From NCBI GenBank assembly GCA_965116215.1, contig OZ220494.1, positions 682,001 through 746,000 on the forward strand: a DNA stretch of 64,000 bases, in the 5' to 3' direction. The notes beneath the pieces were generated by a model, which made no database searches, was not told the DNA's origin, and was given only the letters and a program-made list of their open reading frames with translations. This document shows positions 1 to 8,249 of the stretch, piece by piece. Source of the stretch: CBDBKL01 sp965116215. Its GTDB lineage: Bacteria; Bdellovibrionota; Bdellovibrionia; Bdellovibrionales; JAKFYE01. The position numbers and the translations under genes were made by a program. The first letter of the stretch is position 1, and every line of letters starts with the position of its first letter.

Positions 1-510
1 CCATATTATAAACCCTTTTTAGTTAAAAAAATATTAGACCCCATGGGAGATGTGCTCTCTCTACAAGAGCCCGAACTGATTGCTGACCCCTCAAAGACTA
101 AAAATACCGATGTTGTCATAAGTCAACAATCCTATAAAACTGTTAAAAAGGGACTTTGGCTCGTCAATAACGGACAAAACGGCACAGCACGGTGGTACAA
201 ACTCCCTGGAGTGGAATTGTCTGGAAAATCCGGAACAGGACAACATTTTTCACTATCTGTAGATGAACTCTTTGGACAGTGTAAAAAACGTCCCATTCAA
301 AAAAGACACGATGGTTGGTTTGTTGGATTTGCTCCACCACAAAATCCCAAAATTGTTGTTGCCACTCTTGCTCAACACTCCTGCTCGGGATCTTCAGGGG
401 GAGCCCCTGTTGTTCGTAACGTTATTAAAGCTTACTTTGAAAAACACTTTCCTCAATTACTGAAAAAAAATGTAAAAATGGTCTTATATATTAAAAAGGG
501 AGAATCTTAA
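1..510 (+). CDS. mrdA: Penicillin-binding protein 2, C-terminal part (cut by window edge)
   Basis: The reading frame is open to base 1 (14 codons precede the first ATG at 43), so this is the last ~169 residues of a longer gene. It contains the third transpeptidase active-site motif as KSGTGQ (K codon at 226-228), which fits the KTG box of class B penicillin-binding proteins. It is followed by a segment WFVGFAP and an alternating beta strand typical of the PBP2 C-terminus. PBP2 is the periplasmic DD-transpeptidase of the elongasome, which cross-links lateral-wall peptidoglycan. The next gene is rodA, its glycosyltransferase partner, the usual mrdA-rodA order. A 176-bp gap separates them, so they may not be tightly coupled. 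The identity is firm from motif plus context; the N-terminus is not visible. Confidence 0.9.
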   Translation, partial: PYYKPFLVKKILDPMGDVLSLQEPELIADPSKTKNTDVVISQQSYKTVKKGLWLVNNGQNGTARWYKLPGVELSGKSGTGQHFSLSVDELFGQCKKRPIQKRHDGWFVGFAPPQNPKIVVATLAQHSCSGSSGGAPVVRNVIKAYFEKHFPQLLKKNVKMVLYIKKGES

Positions 511-686
511 AAAGAAAAAATGAAGAGAACGTGTTTACCTTTAAATAATATTTTAAAATTAAAAAAAACCATTAAAATAACAAAACTTTGTTTATTCTTT
601 CAAAGAAGGGCAACACTCGTAAAGGATTCATATCAAAACAACAAAAATTTATGTATTTTTTAAAAAGAAAAATATAAGGAACATAG

Positions 687-1793
687 ATGCAAATTGAACA
701 AAGAAATACACTTAAAAAATTTGATCTCACATTTATGTCTGTCATTTTAGCCTTAAATATTGTGGGAGTCATTAATGTTTACAGCGCAACACATTCCGAC
801 CTTATCAATAATAAGATTTTCATCTCTCAAGTTTTTTGGGTTACAGGAGGATGGCTTGTCTATTTCATTTGCACTTTTATTGATTATAAATTCTTTGTCC
901 GGATTTCTTACTTTTTATATTTTATCAATTTAGGACTTCTTCTTCTCGTCCAATTTATTGGAAAATCATTCTATGGTGCACAGAGATGGCTTGATTTAAA
1001 ACTCTTTAGATTCCAACCCTCTGAAACAATGAAAATCACCCTTATCCTTCTCCTTACAACACTTCTTGTTCGTAAAAGCAAAGAGGGGAAGGACTTAAGT
1101 CTAAAAGAGTTAATAACACCTCTGATTCTAACGGCTATTCCCTTTGGGCTCACAGTGAAACAGCCCGACCTAGGAACAGCCATGACTTTACTAGCCATCG
1201 CAGCCTCTATGATTTTATTTGTGGGAGTACAGAAGCGAATTATTATTGCTTCAATAATTTTAGCTAGTATTACTGTACCCATCACCTGGAGTTATGGATT
1301 AAAATCTTATCAAAAGCAGAGAATTTTAACCTTCCTAGATCCGTCAAAAGACCCCAGGGGGGCCGGTTACAACAGTATCCAATCTAAAATTGCAGTAGGG
1401 AGCGGTGGTCTATTTGGAAAAGGGTTCAGAAAAGGCTCTCAATCACAGTTAGAGTTTTTACCTGAACAACACACTGATTTTATTTTCAGTGTTCTTAGCG
1501 AAGAGAATGGCTTTATAGGCAGTATATCTCTTATTGGACTATTTGCCCTCTTATTGGCCTTAGGAATTCATATCGCACAACAAGCTCGAGACAAAATAGG
1601 AGCACTGCTAACAATTGGTATTCTATCTACTATTTTTTGGCATACATGTATTAACATTGGAATGGTTTCTGGTCTTTTACCCATTGTAGGAATACCCCTT
1701 CCTCTGATCTCCTATGGAGGTTCAAATATGTTAACCACCATGTTTGGATTGGGTTTAGTTTCCAGTGTCTCCTTTAGAAAATTTCTCTTTTAA
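687..1793 (+). CDS. rodA: Rod-shape-determining SEDS protein RodA
   Basis: The 368-residue protein is almost entirely hydrophobic, with about ten membrane segments, the length usual for RodA. It has the conserved SEDS-family loop LPEQHTDFIFSVLSEE, whose Asp is the catalytic residue in the family, and the C-terminal signature LISYGGSNM. SEDS proteins polymerise lipid II into glycan strands in the inner membrane, together with a class B PBP. The gene lies directly after the PBP2 end, as in most elongasome operons. Its stop codon overlaps the end of the convergent thioredoxin gene by 4 bp. FtsW is the alternative family member, but the PBP2 neighbour favours RodA. Confidence 0.93.
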   Translation: MQIEQRNTLKKFDLTFMSVILALNIVGVINVYSATHSDLINNKIFISQVFWVTGGWLVYFICTFIDYKFFVRISYFLYFINLGLLLLVQFIGKSFYGAQRWLDLKLFRFQPSETMKITLILLLTTLLVRKSKEGKDLSLKELITPLILTAIPFGLTVKQPDLGTAMTLLAIAASMILFVGVQKRIIIASIILASITVPITWSYGLKSYQKQRILTFLDPSKDPRGAGYNSIQSKIAVGSGGLFGKGFRKGSQSQLEFLPEQHTDFIFSVLSEENGFIGSISLIGLFALLLALGIHIAQQARDKIGALLTIGILSTIFWHTCINIGMVSGLLPIVGIPLPLISYGGSNMLTTMFGLGLVSSVSFRKFLF

Positions 1794-2110
1794 AAGTGCT
1801 TTCTTATCATATTTAAAATCTCTTCTTTAGGGCAGTTCCCTGTAATTTGCTCGACAGGACTTCCATCTTTAAAAACAATAAGGGTGGGTATTCCTTGGAC
1901 ACCAAACCGACGTGGTGTTTCTGGATTTTCATCAATATTCATTTTTACCACCTGTACAGTTTCTCCTAATTCCTGTGCAATTTCATCCAATTTGGGCAGG
2001 AGGGACTGACAAGGGCCACACCATTTAGCCCAAAAATCAACAAGCGTCAATTGAGGTGAATTGAGAACCTCTACCTCAAAGCGAGCATCTATCACTGTCT
2101 TGACCTGCAT
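1790..2110 (-). CDS. trxA: Thioredoxin
   Basis: A 106-residue single-domain thioredoxin with the redox motif WCGPC (Cys31 and Cys34), preceded by the usual VDFWAKW strand and followed by the cis-proline segment GIPT. It is a cytoplasmic disulfide reductase, with no signal peptide or membrane segment. The ATG at 2110 has a clear GAGGAGAG ribosome-binding site just upstream. The gene runs convergent to rodA and shares its last 4 bp with it. It has no obvious operon partner. Length and motifs match the standard TrxA family closely. Confidence 0.95.
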   Translation of the reverse strand: MQVKTVIDARFEVEVLNSPQLTLVDFWAKWCGPCQSLLPKLDEIAQELGETVQVVKMNIDENPETPRRFGVQGIPTLIVFKDGSPVEQITGNCPKEEILNMIRKHF

Positions 2111-2303
2111 AACTCTCTCCTCACTATTTAGGTGTTATTTTCTAATCTTTTATATACCTGTTTTATCTCATTTATTAAAAGAGAAATTTTCTAAAGGACA
2201 GGTTTCAAGACCTCTCCTATCAATATCACCTCTCTTATTTATTGCAAAATATCTTAATAAACAACAGTTTCCTTGAGAAAGAACCTTATGATAAAATACA
2301 GTC

Positions 2304-4241
2304 ATGGATAAAAGTTCTATAAAAATAGCCATTGTAGATGACGACTCTACGAGTCTCAAGTCTCTAGCCCGAGCCGTTAAAGAAATGGGATTTAGCCCAT
2401 TAGAATTCCAACACGCTGAAGATGCTATTTCTGGAGCTCGACTTCAAAACATCAATGCTTATATCATAGATTGCCTATTACCCTTAAAACCTGGTACAGA
2501 ACTCGCATTATCGTTAAGAAAAAATTATGAAGATGTCCCTATCATACTTATAAGCGGTATATATAAAGATAAAGTCTTTGTTAACCAAAGCCTAAAAGAT
2601 ACAAAAGCTGTAAAATTTCTAACTAAACCCATTAACCTAAAAGAACTAGAGGCTCAACTTCAAAAAAGTTTAGGCCATTTGATAGATGATCCCCTTGAGC
2701 CTCTGGACAAAGTTATGATAAACCCCCTTTTAACTGCTTTTGAAAAACTAAAAGCTGTAAAAGCGACATCTGTCATTCATGGTTATGAACTTCCTAGAAT
2801 TATCTCCCTTCTCATGGTTCACGGAGTCTCCGGCACATTAACGCTTAAAGATTCTCAAAAAAAGCAATCTAAAATTGACTTTAAAGACTCAAAAATTTTA
2901 CAAGTAGACTTAGATGATGAAGAGTCTTTTTTTGGAAAATTACTTGTAGAAAAAAACCTTTTGGACCCTCTTGAATTACAAGAAGAACTACTCACATCAA
3001 ATGAAACACTTATAGGAGAAAAACTAATTAATGCCAATCTCATCTCTCCCCATATTATCTCTATTATTAATGTAGAACAAATAACTATCCGTTTGAGTAA
3101 ACTCATTATTAATACACGTTATCAAATACAATTTACCGAAAAAAATATCCCAAGTTCAGAATATGGTATTGAACGAAATACCTTCTACACTTTATGTTCA
3201 AATTGGCTGCATTCAAAAATCCCAGCCACATGGATTAAACACTTTTATAGGACATGGTCAGACAACACAATTACAAAATCTAGCAAATATGAACAAACCC
3301 ATAGTGTATACTTTTTAAAACCTCTTAAAGATATGCAAAAATATTTTAACAATATCCTTGGCAAAACATTTGACTCTCTCTTAGCAGAGAAGAAAGTGAG
3401 TGAGGAAGATGTTTGCAGAGGATTATATTTAATGCAACTTGCTGGTCAAATTGCCTTTGATAGATCTCACAAACATACACACATGCGATCTGAACTACAA
3501 AAACTAAAACGTATTACTACAGAAATGAAGGGGCAAAATCATTTTGAAATACTAGGTTTAAATAAACATTCACAAGCCTCTGAAATTAAGAAAGCCTATC
3601 ATAATCATGCAAAAAATTTCCACCCTGATAAAATTTCACCATCGGATACAAAAGAAGTAAAAGAACTGAAATGCAACATCTTTTCCAAAATGACAGAGGC
3701 ATATAAAACTCTTATTTCAGAACAACTCAAATCTGAATATTTAAAGCAAATACATCAAAGTGATGCAGAAAAAATTCTAAGATCAAAAGCTTTATTTGAA
3801 GAGGGAAAAATCTTATTAAGAAAAAATCAAGGCGAAAAAGCACTGAAACTGTTTCAAGAGGCCATAAAACTTACTGAACCAACAGCAGAACTGGCCCTCC
3901 ATTCCCTTTGGGCAAAACTCATTAATATTAATAAGTTACAGAATGAATCTAGCGAAATTGTGAAAATTGAAACCGAAATCAATAATATCCCTCATGAACA
4001 TAGGCATACCGCTATATATTATTTTGTAAAAGGCCTCTTTCAGAAGTATATTGGCCAATCTCGTCTTGCCAAGCACAGTTTCGAGCATTGCTTAGCCCTT
4101 CAACGCAATCATATTGAAGCACAAAGGGAATTGAATATGCTGAAAATTTCAAAAAAACACGGTGGTAAAAATATTGATATTTTTAATGATGACCTTTCTC
4201 AAGTTTTTAGTGCCCTATTTAAACGCAAAAAAGAATCATGA
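2304..4241 (+). CDS. Response regulator receiver-PATAN-DnaJ-TPR multidomain protein
   Basis: The 645-residue protein begins with a CheY-like receiver domain (about 5-125): acidic pocket D12-D14, phospho-acceptor D56, switch residue S84 and K108 of the FLTKP loop. Residues ~150-255 resemble a PATAN/DUF4388 domain. A J-domain near 415-480 has the HPD signature at 440-442, and the C-terminus (~495-600) is helical with TPR-like repeats. There is no DNA-binding output domain, so a signal probably controls recruitment of a DnaK-type chaperone or a protein complex; that is inference. Such fusions are known mainly from Bdellovibrio and myxobacterial relatives. No histidine kinase lies nearby. The start has only a weak ribosome-binding site. 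Confidence 0.85.
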   Translation: MDKSSIKIAIVDDDSTSLKSLARAVKEMGFSPLEFQHAEDAISGARLQNINAYIIDCLLPLKPGTELALSLRKNYEDVPIILISGIYKDKVFVNQSLKDTKAVKFLTKPINLKELEAQLQKSLGHLIDDPLEPLDKVMINPLLTAFEKLKAVKATSVIHGYELPRIISLLMVHGVSGTLTLKDSQKKQSKIDFKDSKILQVDLDDEESFFGKLLVEKNLLDPLELQEELLTSNETLIGEKLINANLISPHIISIINVEQITIRLSKLIINTRYQIQFTEKNIPSSEYGIERNTFYTLCSNWLHSKIPATWIKHFYRTWSDNTITKSSKYEQTHSVYFLKPLKDMQKYFNNILGKTFDSLLAEKKVSEEDVCRGLYLMQLAGQIAFDRSHKHTHMRSELQKLKRITTEMKGQNHFEILGLNKHSQASEIKKAYHNHAKNFHPDKISPSDTKEVKELKCNIFSKMTEAYKTLISEQLKSEYLKQIHQSDAEKILRSKALFEEGKILLRKNQGEKALKLFQEAIKLTEPTAELALHSLWAKLININKLQNESSEIVKIETEINNIPHEHRHTAIYYFVKGLFQKYIGQSRLAKHSFEHCLALQRNHIEAQRELNMLKISKKHGGKNIDIFNDDLSQVFSALFKRKKES

Positions 4242-4460
4242 AATATAAAACATTAAAAATAATCCCACTAAAATATGACAAATATATTCTCTTTTTTATT
4301 TATATCTTAAAAAGATCAACCCTTCAAAAATAAGAATATGAAAGTTAGAGATTTTAATGCTAAGGTAACAAAGATGTTAATTAGGATATAATATATCTCA
4401 TAGAGATCATTTATACAAAAGATTAAAAAAATCTAATTTTTCTCTATACGGAGGAAAACT

Positions 4461-5318
4461 ATGAAAGATGAGAGCAAGCTGTGCATATGGGATTATATCG
4501 GAATTATATACAATGCCCTTATTATCTTTTCTTTAATCATTTTTCGTGATTTCAATTGGATTTTAAAAAGTTCAGCCAATCTTATCATTATTATAAGTAT
4601 AATCTTAATCGTAAAACTGTACCGACTCTACTCTTACCGTTTTATACGATTTATCCGAATGACATACCCTTTCTTTCTGACTGCATTTTATTATAAACAA
4701 GCGGGAAGTATGATTCACTTGATCTACGAAAAGTGGTTTGACCCGCAAATTATAGCCTTTGAAAATACTGTATTTGGAATAGAATTAACTCTTTGGACAG
4801 AGACATTTTCAAACTCCTTGTTAACAGAAATTTTCCTATTAGGCTATTTTTACTATTTTCCTTTGATTATTTTTACTCCTATATTTTCCTATATTATAGC
4901 CTCTTCCAAGCAATATTTTAGAATTGTTTTCTCTTATGTTTTAACGTTCTCCATTTCACTACCCCTTTATTTTCTGATCCCTGTAGAGGGTCCTAGATGG
5001 CATCAATTATCTCATTATAAGGGTCCACTACCAAGTGGATTCTTTGTCGATACAGTCTATAAGCTCATCCATTGTTGTGCAGCACATGGAGGTGCCATGC
5101 CCAGTACCCATGCTGCAATTTCCACTGTATATACATGGAGTTTATTCTCTCTCAATCGAAAAATAGGAAAAGTTTCACTTCCATTTTATATAGCTTTGAT
5201 TATTGGTACTGTGTGGGGACGTTTCCACTATCTTACTGACACAATCGTCGGTTTAGCTTTTGGAATATTCGCCATTTGGATAAGTAAAAGAATCTCTGAA
5301 CGACATTTTGGTCACTGA
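4461..5318 (+). CDS. PAP2-superfamily membrane phosphatase / phosphotransferase (Aur1-like)
   Basis: This 285-residue protein has about six membrane segments and the three catalytic elements of the PAP2 superfamily: GPRW near 177-180, GGAMPSTH with His217, and GRFHYLTD with Arg254, His256 and Asp260. The spacing resembles the Aur1/inositol-phosphotransferase branch (PAP2_3) rather than soluble acid phosphatases, so it may transfer or remove a lipid phosphate head group. The substrate cannot be told from sequence. A good ribosome-binding site (GGAGGA) precedes the ATG. The next gene begins 2 bp after the stop and encodes a flippase-like membrane protein, so the two almost certainly form one lipid-related unit. 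Confidence 0.8.
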   Translation: MKDESKLCIWDYIGIIYNALIIFSLIIFRDFNWILKSSANLIIIISIILIVKLYRLYSYRFIRFIRMTYPFFLTAFYYKQAGSMIHLIYEKWFDPQIIAFENTVFGIELTLWTETFSNSLLTEIFLLGYFYYFPLIIFTPIFSYIIASSKQYFRIVFSYVLTFSISLPLYFLIPVEGPRWHQLSHYKGPLPSGFFVDTVYKLIHCCAAHGGAMPSTHAAISTVYTWSLFSLNRKIGKVSLPFYIALIIGTVWGRFHYLTDTIVGLAFGIFAIWISKRISERHFGH

Positions 5319-5320
5319 TT

Positions 5321-6268
5321 GTGATAAAAAGTAAACGTCTACATATTAGTATTGCCACCATTATCTTTTTACTATTGGTTTATGGTATTTTTCAAATTGA
5401 TAAAATTTTAATAGAAAAAATTATTGAGAACTTAAAAGCTATTGGATATGTAGCTTTTTTTTCAGCATTTCTGTTCAGTATTCTGCAATGTTTATTTCAA
5501 GGTGAACGTTTTACAGTTTTAGGGAAGAGAAATCATGGCCTATCAAGACACTCCCTGCATTTTATTTTTTATAAAAGTCAACTTTTAAATCAGCTCCTTA
5601 TTGTTCGAGCAGGAGAAGTTTATAAAATTCTTTCTTTAAAATTCTATAAAGAAAAGCGTCAAAGATTAAGCGGCTATGAAGCTTTTGCCACTGTCGCTGT
5701 TGAAAGAATCATTACCATCCTTTCTCTCATCTTATTAGGATTTATTGCGAGAAAAGAAATTATAAATCAGTTACAGAAGGGCATATTTTCTCATGACCTC
5801 CCTTTTGCACACATAATCTGGGGTATTGTATTATTATTAGTAATAACCATAGTTTTTTTGATATCAAAAAAGCTATGGGGTTTTTTAATAAACTTGGGGA
5901 AAGGTTTTTTCCCTACATTAAATACTAAAAGAATCATATTAAGTTTTATTATATCTATAGGTTCATGGATAGCTGAATATCTTGCTCTTTATTTTTTACT
6001 TATTCCCTTTGATATCTATTTGGGGTTAAAAGAAGGAATAATGGTTCTTCTTCTTTTAAATTTAAGTCTTTTGGTGCCTATAACTTTTGGAAATATTGGA
6101 TTCTATGAGACAGCCATAGCCGTCGTATTGGTTTCTATTGGAGTCCCCCTACCGACAGCTCTATCTGTAGCAATAGTTCATCATATTTTACAATACTTGG
6201 CTATTGCTACTCTTCTATTGATCTTTTGGTTAGGTCAATCAAAAGAACATAAGAATCTAGGTTCATAA
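5321..6268 (+). CDS. Lysylphosphatidylglycerol synthase TM region / UPF0104-family flippase-like protein
   Basis: A 315-residue integral membrane protein with about eight segments. It shows the pattern of the LPG_synthase_TM (UPF0104) family: a conserved GE near the start of a loop (LLIVRAGEVYKI), a VAVERI segment and a C-terminal FGNIGFYE motif. Members move or modify lipids; in MprF this domain flips lysyl-PG, while stand-alone members are often found with glycolipid or glycosyltransferase genes. No soluble aminoacyl-transferase domain is present. The GTG start lies 2 bp after the stop of the PAP2-family gene, implying translational coupling. It ends ~90 bp from the convergent end of the first cysteine-rich lipoprotein gene. 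Confidence 0.8.
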   Translation: MIKSKRLHISIATIIFLLLVYGIFQIDKILIEKIIENLKAIGYVAFFSAFLFSILQCLFQGERFTVLGKRNHGLSRHSLHFIFYKSQLLNQLLIVRAGEVYKILSLKFYKEKRQRLSGYEAFATVAVERIITILSLILLGFIARKEIINQLQKGIFSHDLPFAHIIWGIVLLLVITIVFLISKKLWGFLINLGKGFFPTLNTKRIILSFIISIGSWIAEYLALYFLLIPFDIYLGLKEGIMVLLLLNLSLLVPITFGNIGFYETAIAVVLVSIGVPLPTALSVAIVHHILQYLAIATLLLIFWLGQSKEHKNLGS

Positions 6269-6360
6269 AAGTTGAAGTAGAAAAAGAGTTTTTCTTTGCC
6301 CCGTTAAAGTCCAAATTACTCTGAGGTTGGCAGACTTATCTTTCTTTGATATATGGGATT

Positions 6361-8043
6361 TTATGGACTCCTACAACATTTGTTATTACTAGGACTTGTT
6401 AGATCATCTGCCCCCTTTTTATAACTCCAACCCTCTGGACAAGGATACCGCTGATTACCATCTTGTGAAGGATCCCTATCACCACAAGTTGCAGCAGGAG
6501 GTGTACAACAATTATCTCGACTCGGACTTGTTAAATGATTTGCTGATGTTTTATAACTCCAACGATCGGGACAGGGAAACTTCTGATTACCATCTTCCAG
6601 TGGCTTTGTATCCAAACATGTCGCAGGTGGGGCGCAACAGTTTTCTTGTGTGCAATTAATATTTTTAAGTGTATTCTCATTACCTATTGTATCACAGATA
6701 CCCTGTGATTTTTTAAAAATCCAGCCAGAAGGACAACTAAAGTACCGACGAAGGGTACTTTTCGGAGACTTATCACACTCCCATCTCGGTGGGATGGAAT
6801 TAGGAACTTTATTGCAATGTATGTTTTGTAGACATCTTGGCCGAAAACAACATGTGCTTTTACTGATATTAGTAAAAGTCACCGTCTCAGAATATCCAGA
6901 CTGAGCCCAAGGCCAATGTCCTCTTTTAACCCAACCATTTCCGTCACACTCGATCCCAAGCGTCTCACAATTTTGACTGCAACATTCATCTAAAGTACAC
7001 CTCTGAGAACTGCACCTTTTGTCGGACAGCAAAGCTCTACTCTTGGCATAGCAATGGCGTTCAGTGATTTGTTCACTACATAGAGGTTGTCCATCACATC
7101 GAATACCATTATCTGCTTTACCCTCCGGACAGATACACTGTCCTTCAGAATTACGCTCCTGATCAGCACGGCATTCGTTCAGACAGCTATTACCGTATTT
7201 TTCTTTGCCACTAGGGCATCGACAATTCGGAGGCGTTCCCACATAGCCGGAACGACACTCACAACAGACCGAATCACTCGGGTTTGTTTTTGTAGCTGCT
7301 GATTGATTATAAACCGAAGCACCTTTGCAAACAAACGGCTGAGGACTGGATTTTGAAGACTCTGTATCAGAGCAGGTTGCAGTAGCAGGGGGTGTACAAC
7401 ATCTATCCTGGCTCGGATGTGTTAAACTATTCGCCGATGTTTTATAACTCCAACCCTCTGGACAAGAAAACTGCTGAGGACCATCCTGTGAAGGATTTGT
7501 ATCAGCACAAGTTGCTATCGTACAGTCTTTAACAACAAAACTCACCGGAACAGGAACACTCGTCCAAGGAGTCTCACCCTCACTGCCCCCCTCCGCCGAA
7601 ATCTCCAACTCATAACGACCAGCAGGAAGATTCTCATAACTCAGCTCTAAAACCCTATCACCATCATCACCAGCAGCCAAAACCCTAAACACACCCTCAG
7701 AACCACCACTGACTAAACTCCTTGCCTCATTACAATTCCAAACACCATTGTCCAAATACGGACGACGACAATAATAAACTTCTGTTAACGGAGATGTAGT
7801 TATTGAAAGAACAACCGAACTCGATTCCTCATCAGTAGCAGCACCTAAGCAAAGATCACCTCCATTGGCAATCACTGTACCTTTTCCATTTCGAATCTGA
7901 ATACCTATTTCTGATGGTAACCTCCGAAAACCAACTTCACCATCTATTAAACCACAGTTTTGATATAAAAGAGGGACCGTTAGAACAGTTAGCAAAACTA
8001 ATAGAAGACTTGAAACTCGAAACCAATTGCTTCGCTTTTTCAA
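6361..8043 (-). CDS. Cysteine-rich modular lipoprotein, paralog 1
   Basis: A 560-residue secreted protein of an unrecognised family. It starts at TTG (8043) with an AGAGG site upstream; all five paralogs share the TTG start. Residues 1-30 form a lipoprotein-type signal ending in YQNC (Cys30 the predicted lipidated residue). Residues ~45-174 are the shared N-terminal domain, with Cys65, Cys92, Cys104 and Cys174. The rest is cysteine-rich: modules of the form C-D-x-(D/N)P-S...CPEGWSYKTSAN...CC-T-PP at ~179-220, 475-515 and 519-560, an EGF-like stretch CRSGYVGTPPNCRCPSGK at 263-280, and a unique middle part (320-470). Its first ~220 residues and 185 bp of upstream DNA are almost identical to paralog 5. 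It is probably exposed on the envelope and disulfide-bonded; function unknown. Confidence 0.85.
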   Translation of the reverse strand: MKKRSNWFRVSSLLLVLLTVLTVPLLYQNCGLIDGEVGFRRLPSEIGIQIRNGKGTVIANGGDLCLGAATDEESSSVVLSITTSPLTEVYYCRRPYLDNGVWNCNEARSLVSGGSEGVFRVLAAGDDGDRVLELSYENLPAGRYELEISAEGGSEGETPWTSVPVPVSFVVKDCTIATCADTNPSQDGPQQFSCPEGWSYKTSANSLTHPSQDRCCTPPATATCSDTESSKSSPQPFVCKGASVYNQSAATKTNPSDSVCCECRSGYVGTPPNCRCPSGKEKYGNSCLNECRADQERNSEGQCICPEGKADNGIRCDGQPLCSEQITERHCYAKSRALLSDKRCSSQRCTLDECCSQNCETLGIECDGNGWVKRGHWPWAQSGYSETVTFTNISKSTCCFRPRCLQNIHCNKVPNSIPPRWECDKSPKSTLRRYFSCPSGWIFKKSQGICDTIGNENTLKNINCTQENCCAPPATCLDTKPLEDGNQKFPCPDRWSYKTSANHLTSPSRDNCCTPPAATCGDRDPSQDGNQRYPCPEGWSYKKGADDLTSPSNNKCCRSP

Positions 8044-8228
8044 AATGTGACCTCTGTTAAGAGAATAAAAACTCCATAAGACTCTGTTAAAATAAAAAAC
8101 TCTAGGCTATAGTATCGTCAAATCATACAAAAAACTTTAAACTAAAACCAGAGCTTAAAGAGACTCTTACACATTCACATTAACAGAAAAAAACAAACCC
8201 AATACTCAACAACATAAATCACAGACCT
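7393..8228. repeat. Long near-identical tract, copy 1 (paralog 1)
   Basis: Matches 16951-17786 at a constant offset of 9558. By eye there are five mismatches, all between 7393 and 7536; 7537-8228 (692 bp) is identical to 17095-17786. It covers the 5' coding part, start and promoter region. Confidence 0.9.
8112..8139 (-). promoter_or_regulatory. Sigma-28-like promoter motif of paralog 1
   Basis: On the minus strand TAAAGTTT is followed after 12 bases by GACGATAC, close to the FliA consensus TAAAGTTT-N11-GCCGATAA. The -10-like half ends about 70 bp before the TTG start. The same arrangement recurs in front of all five paralogs. Confidence 0.5.
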
Positions 8229-8249
8229 ATCCTATTTTTTAGCTTTGTT

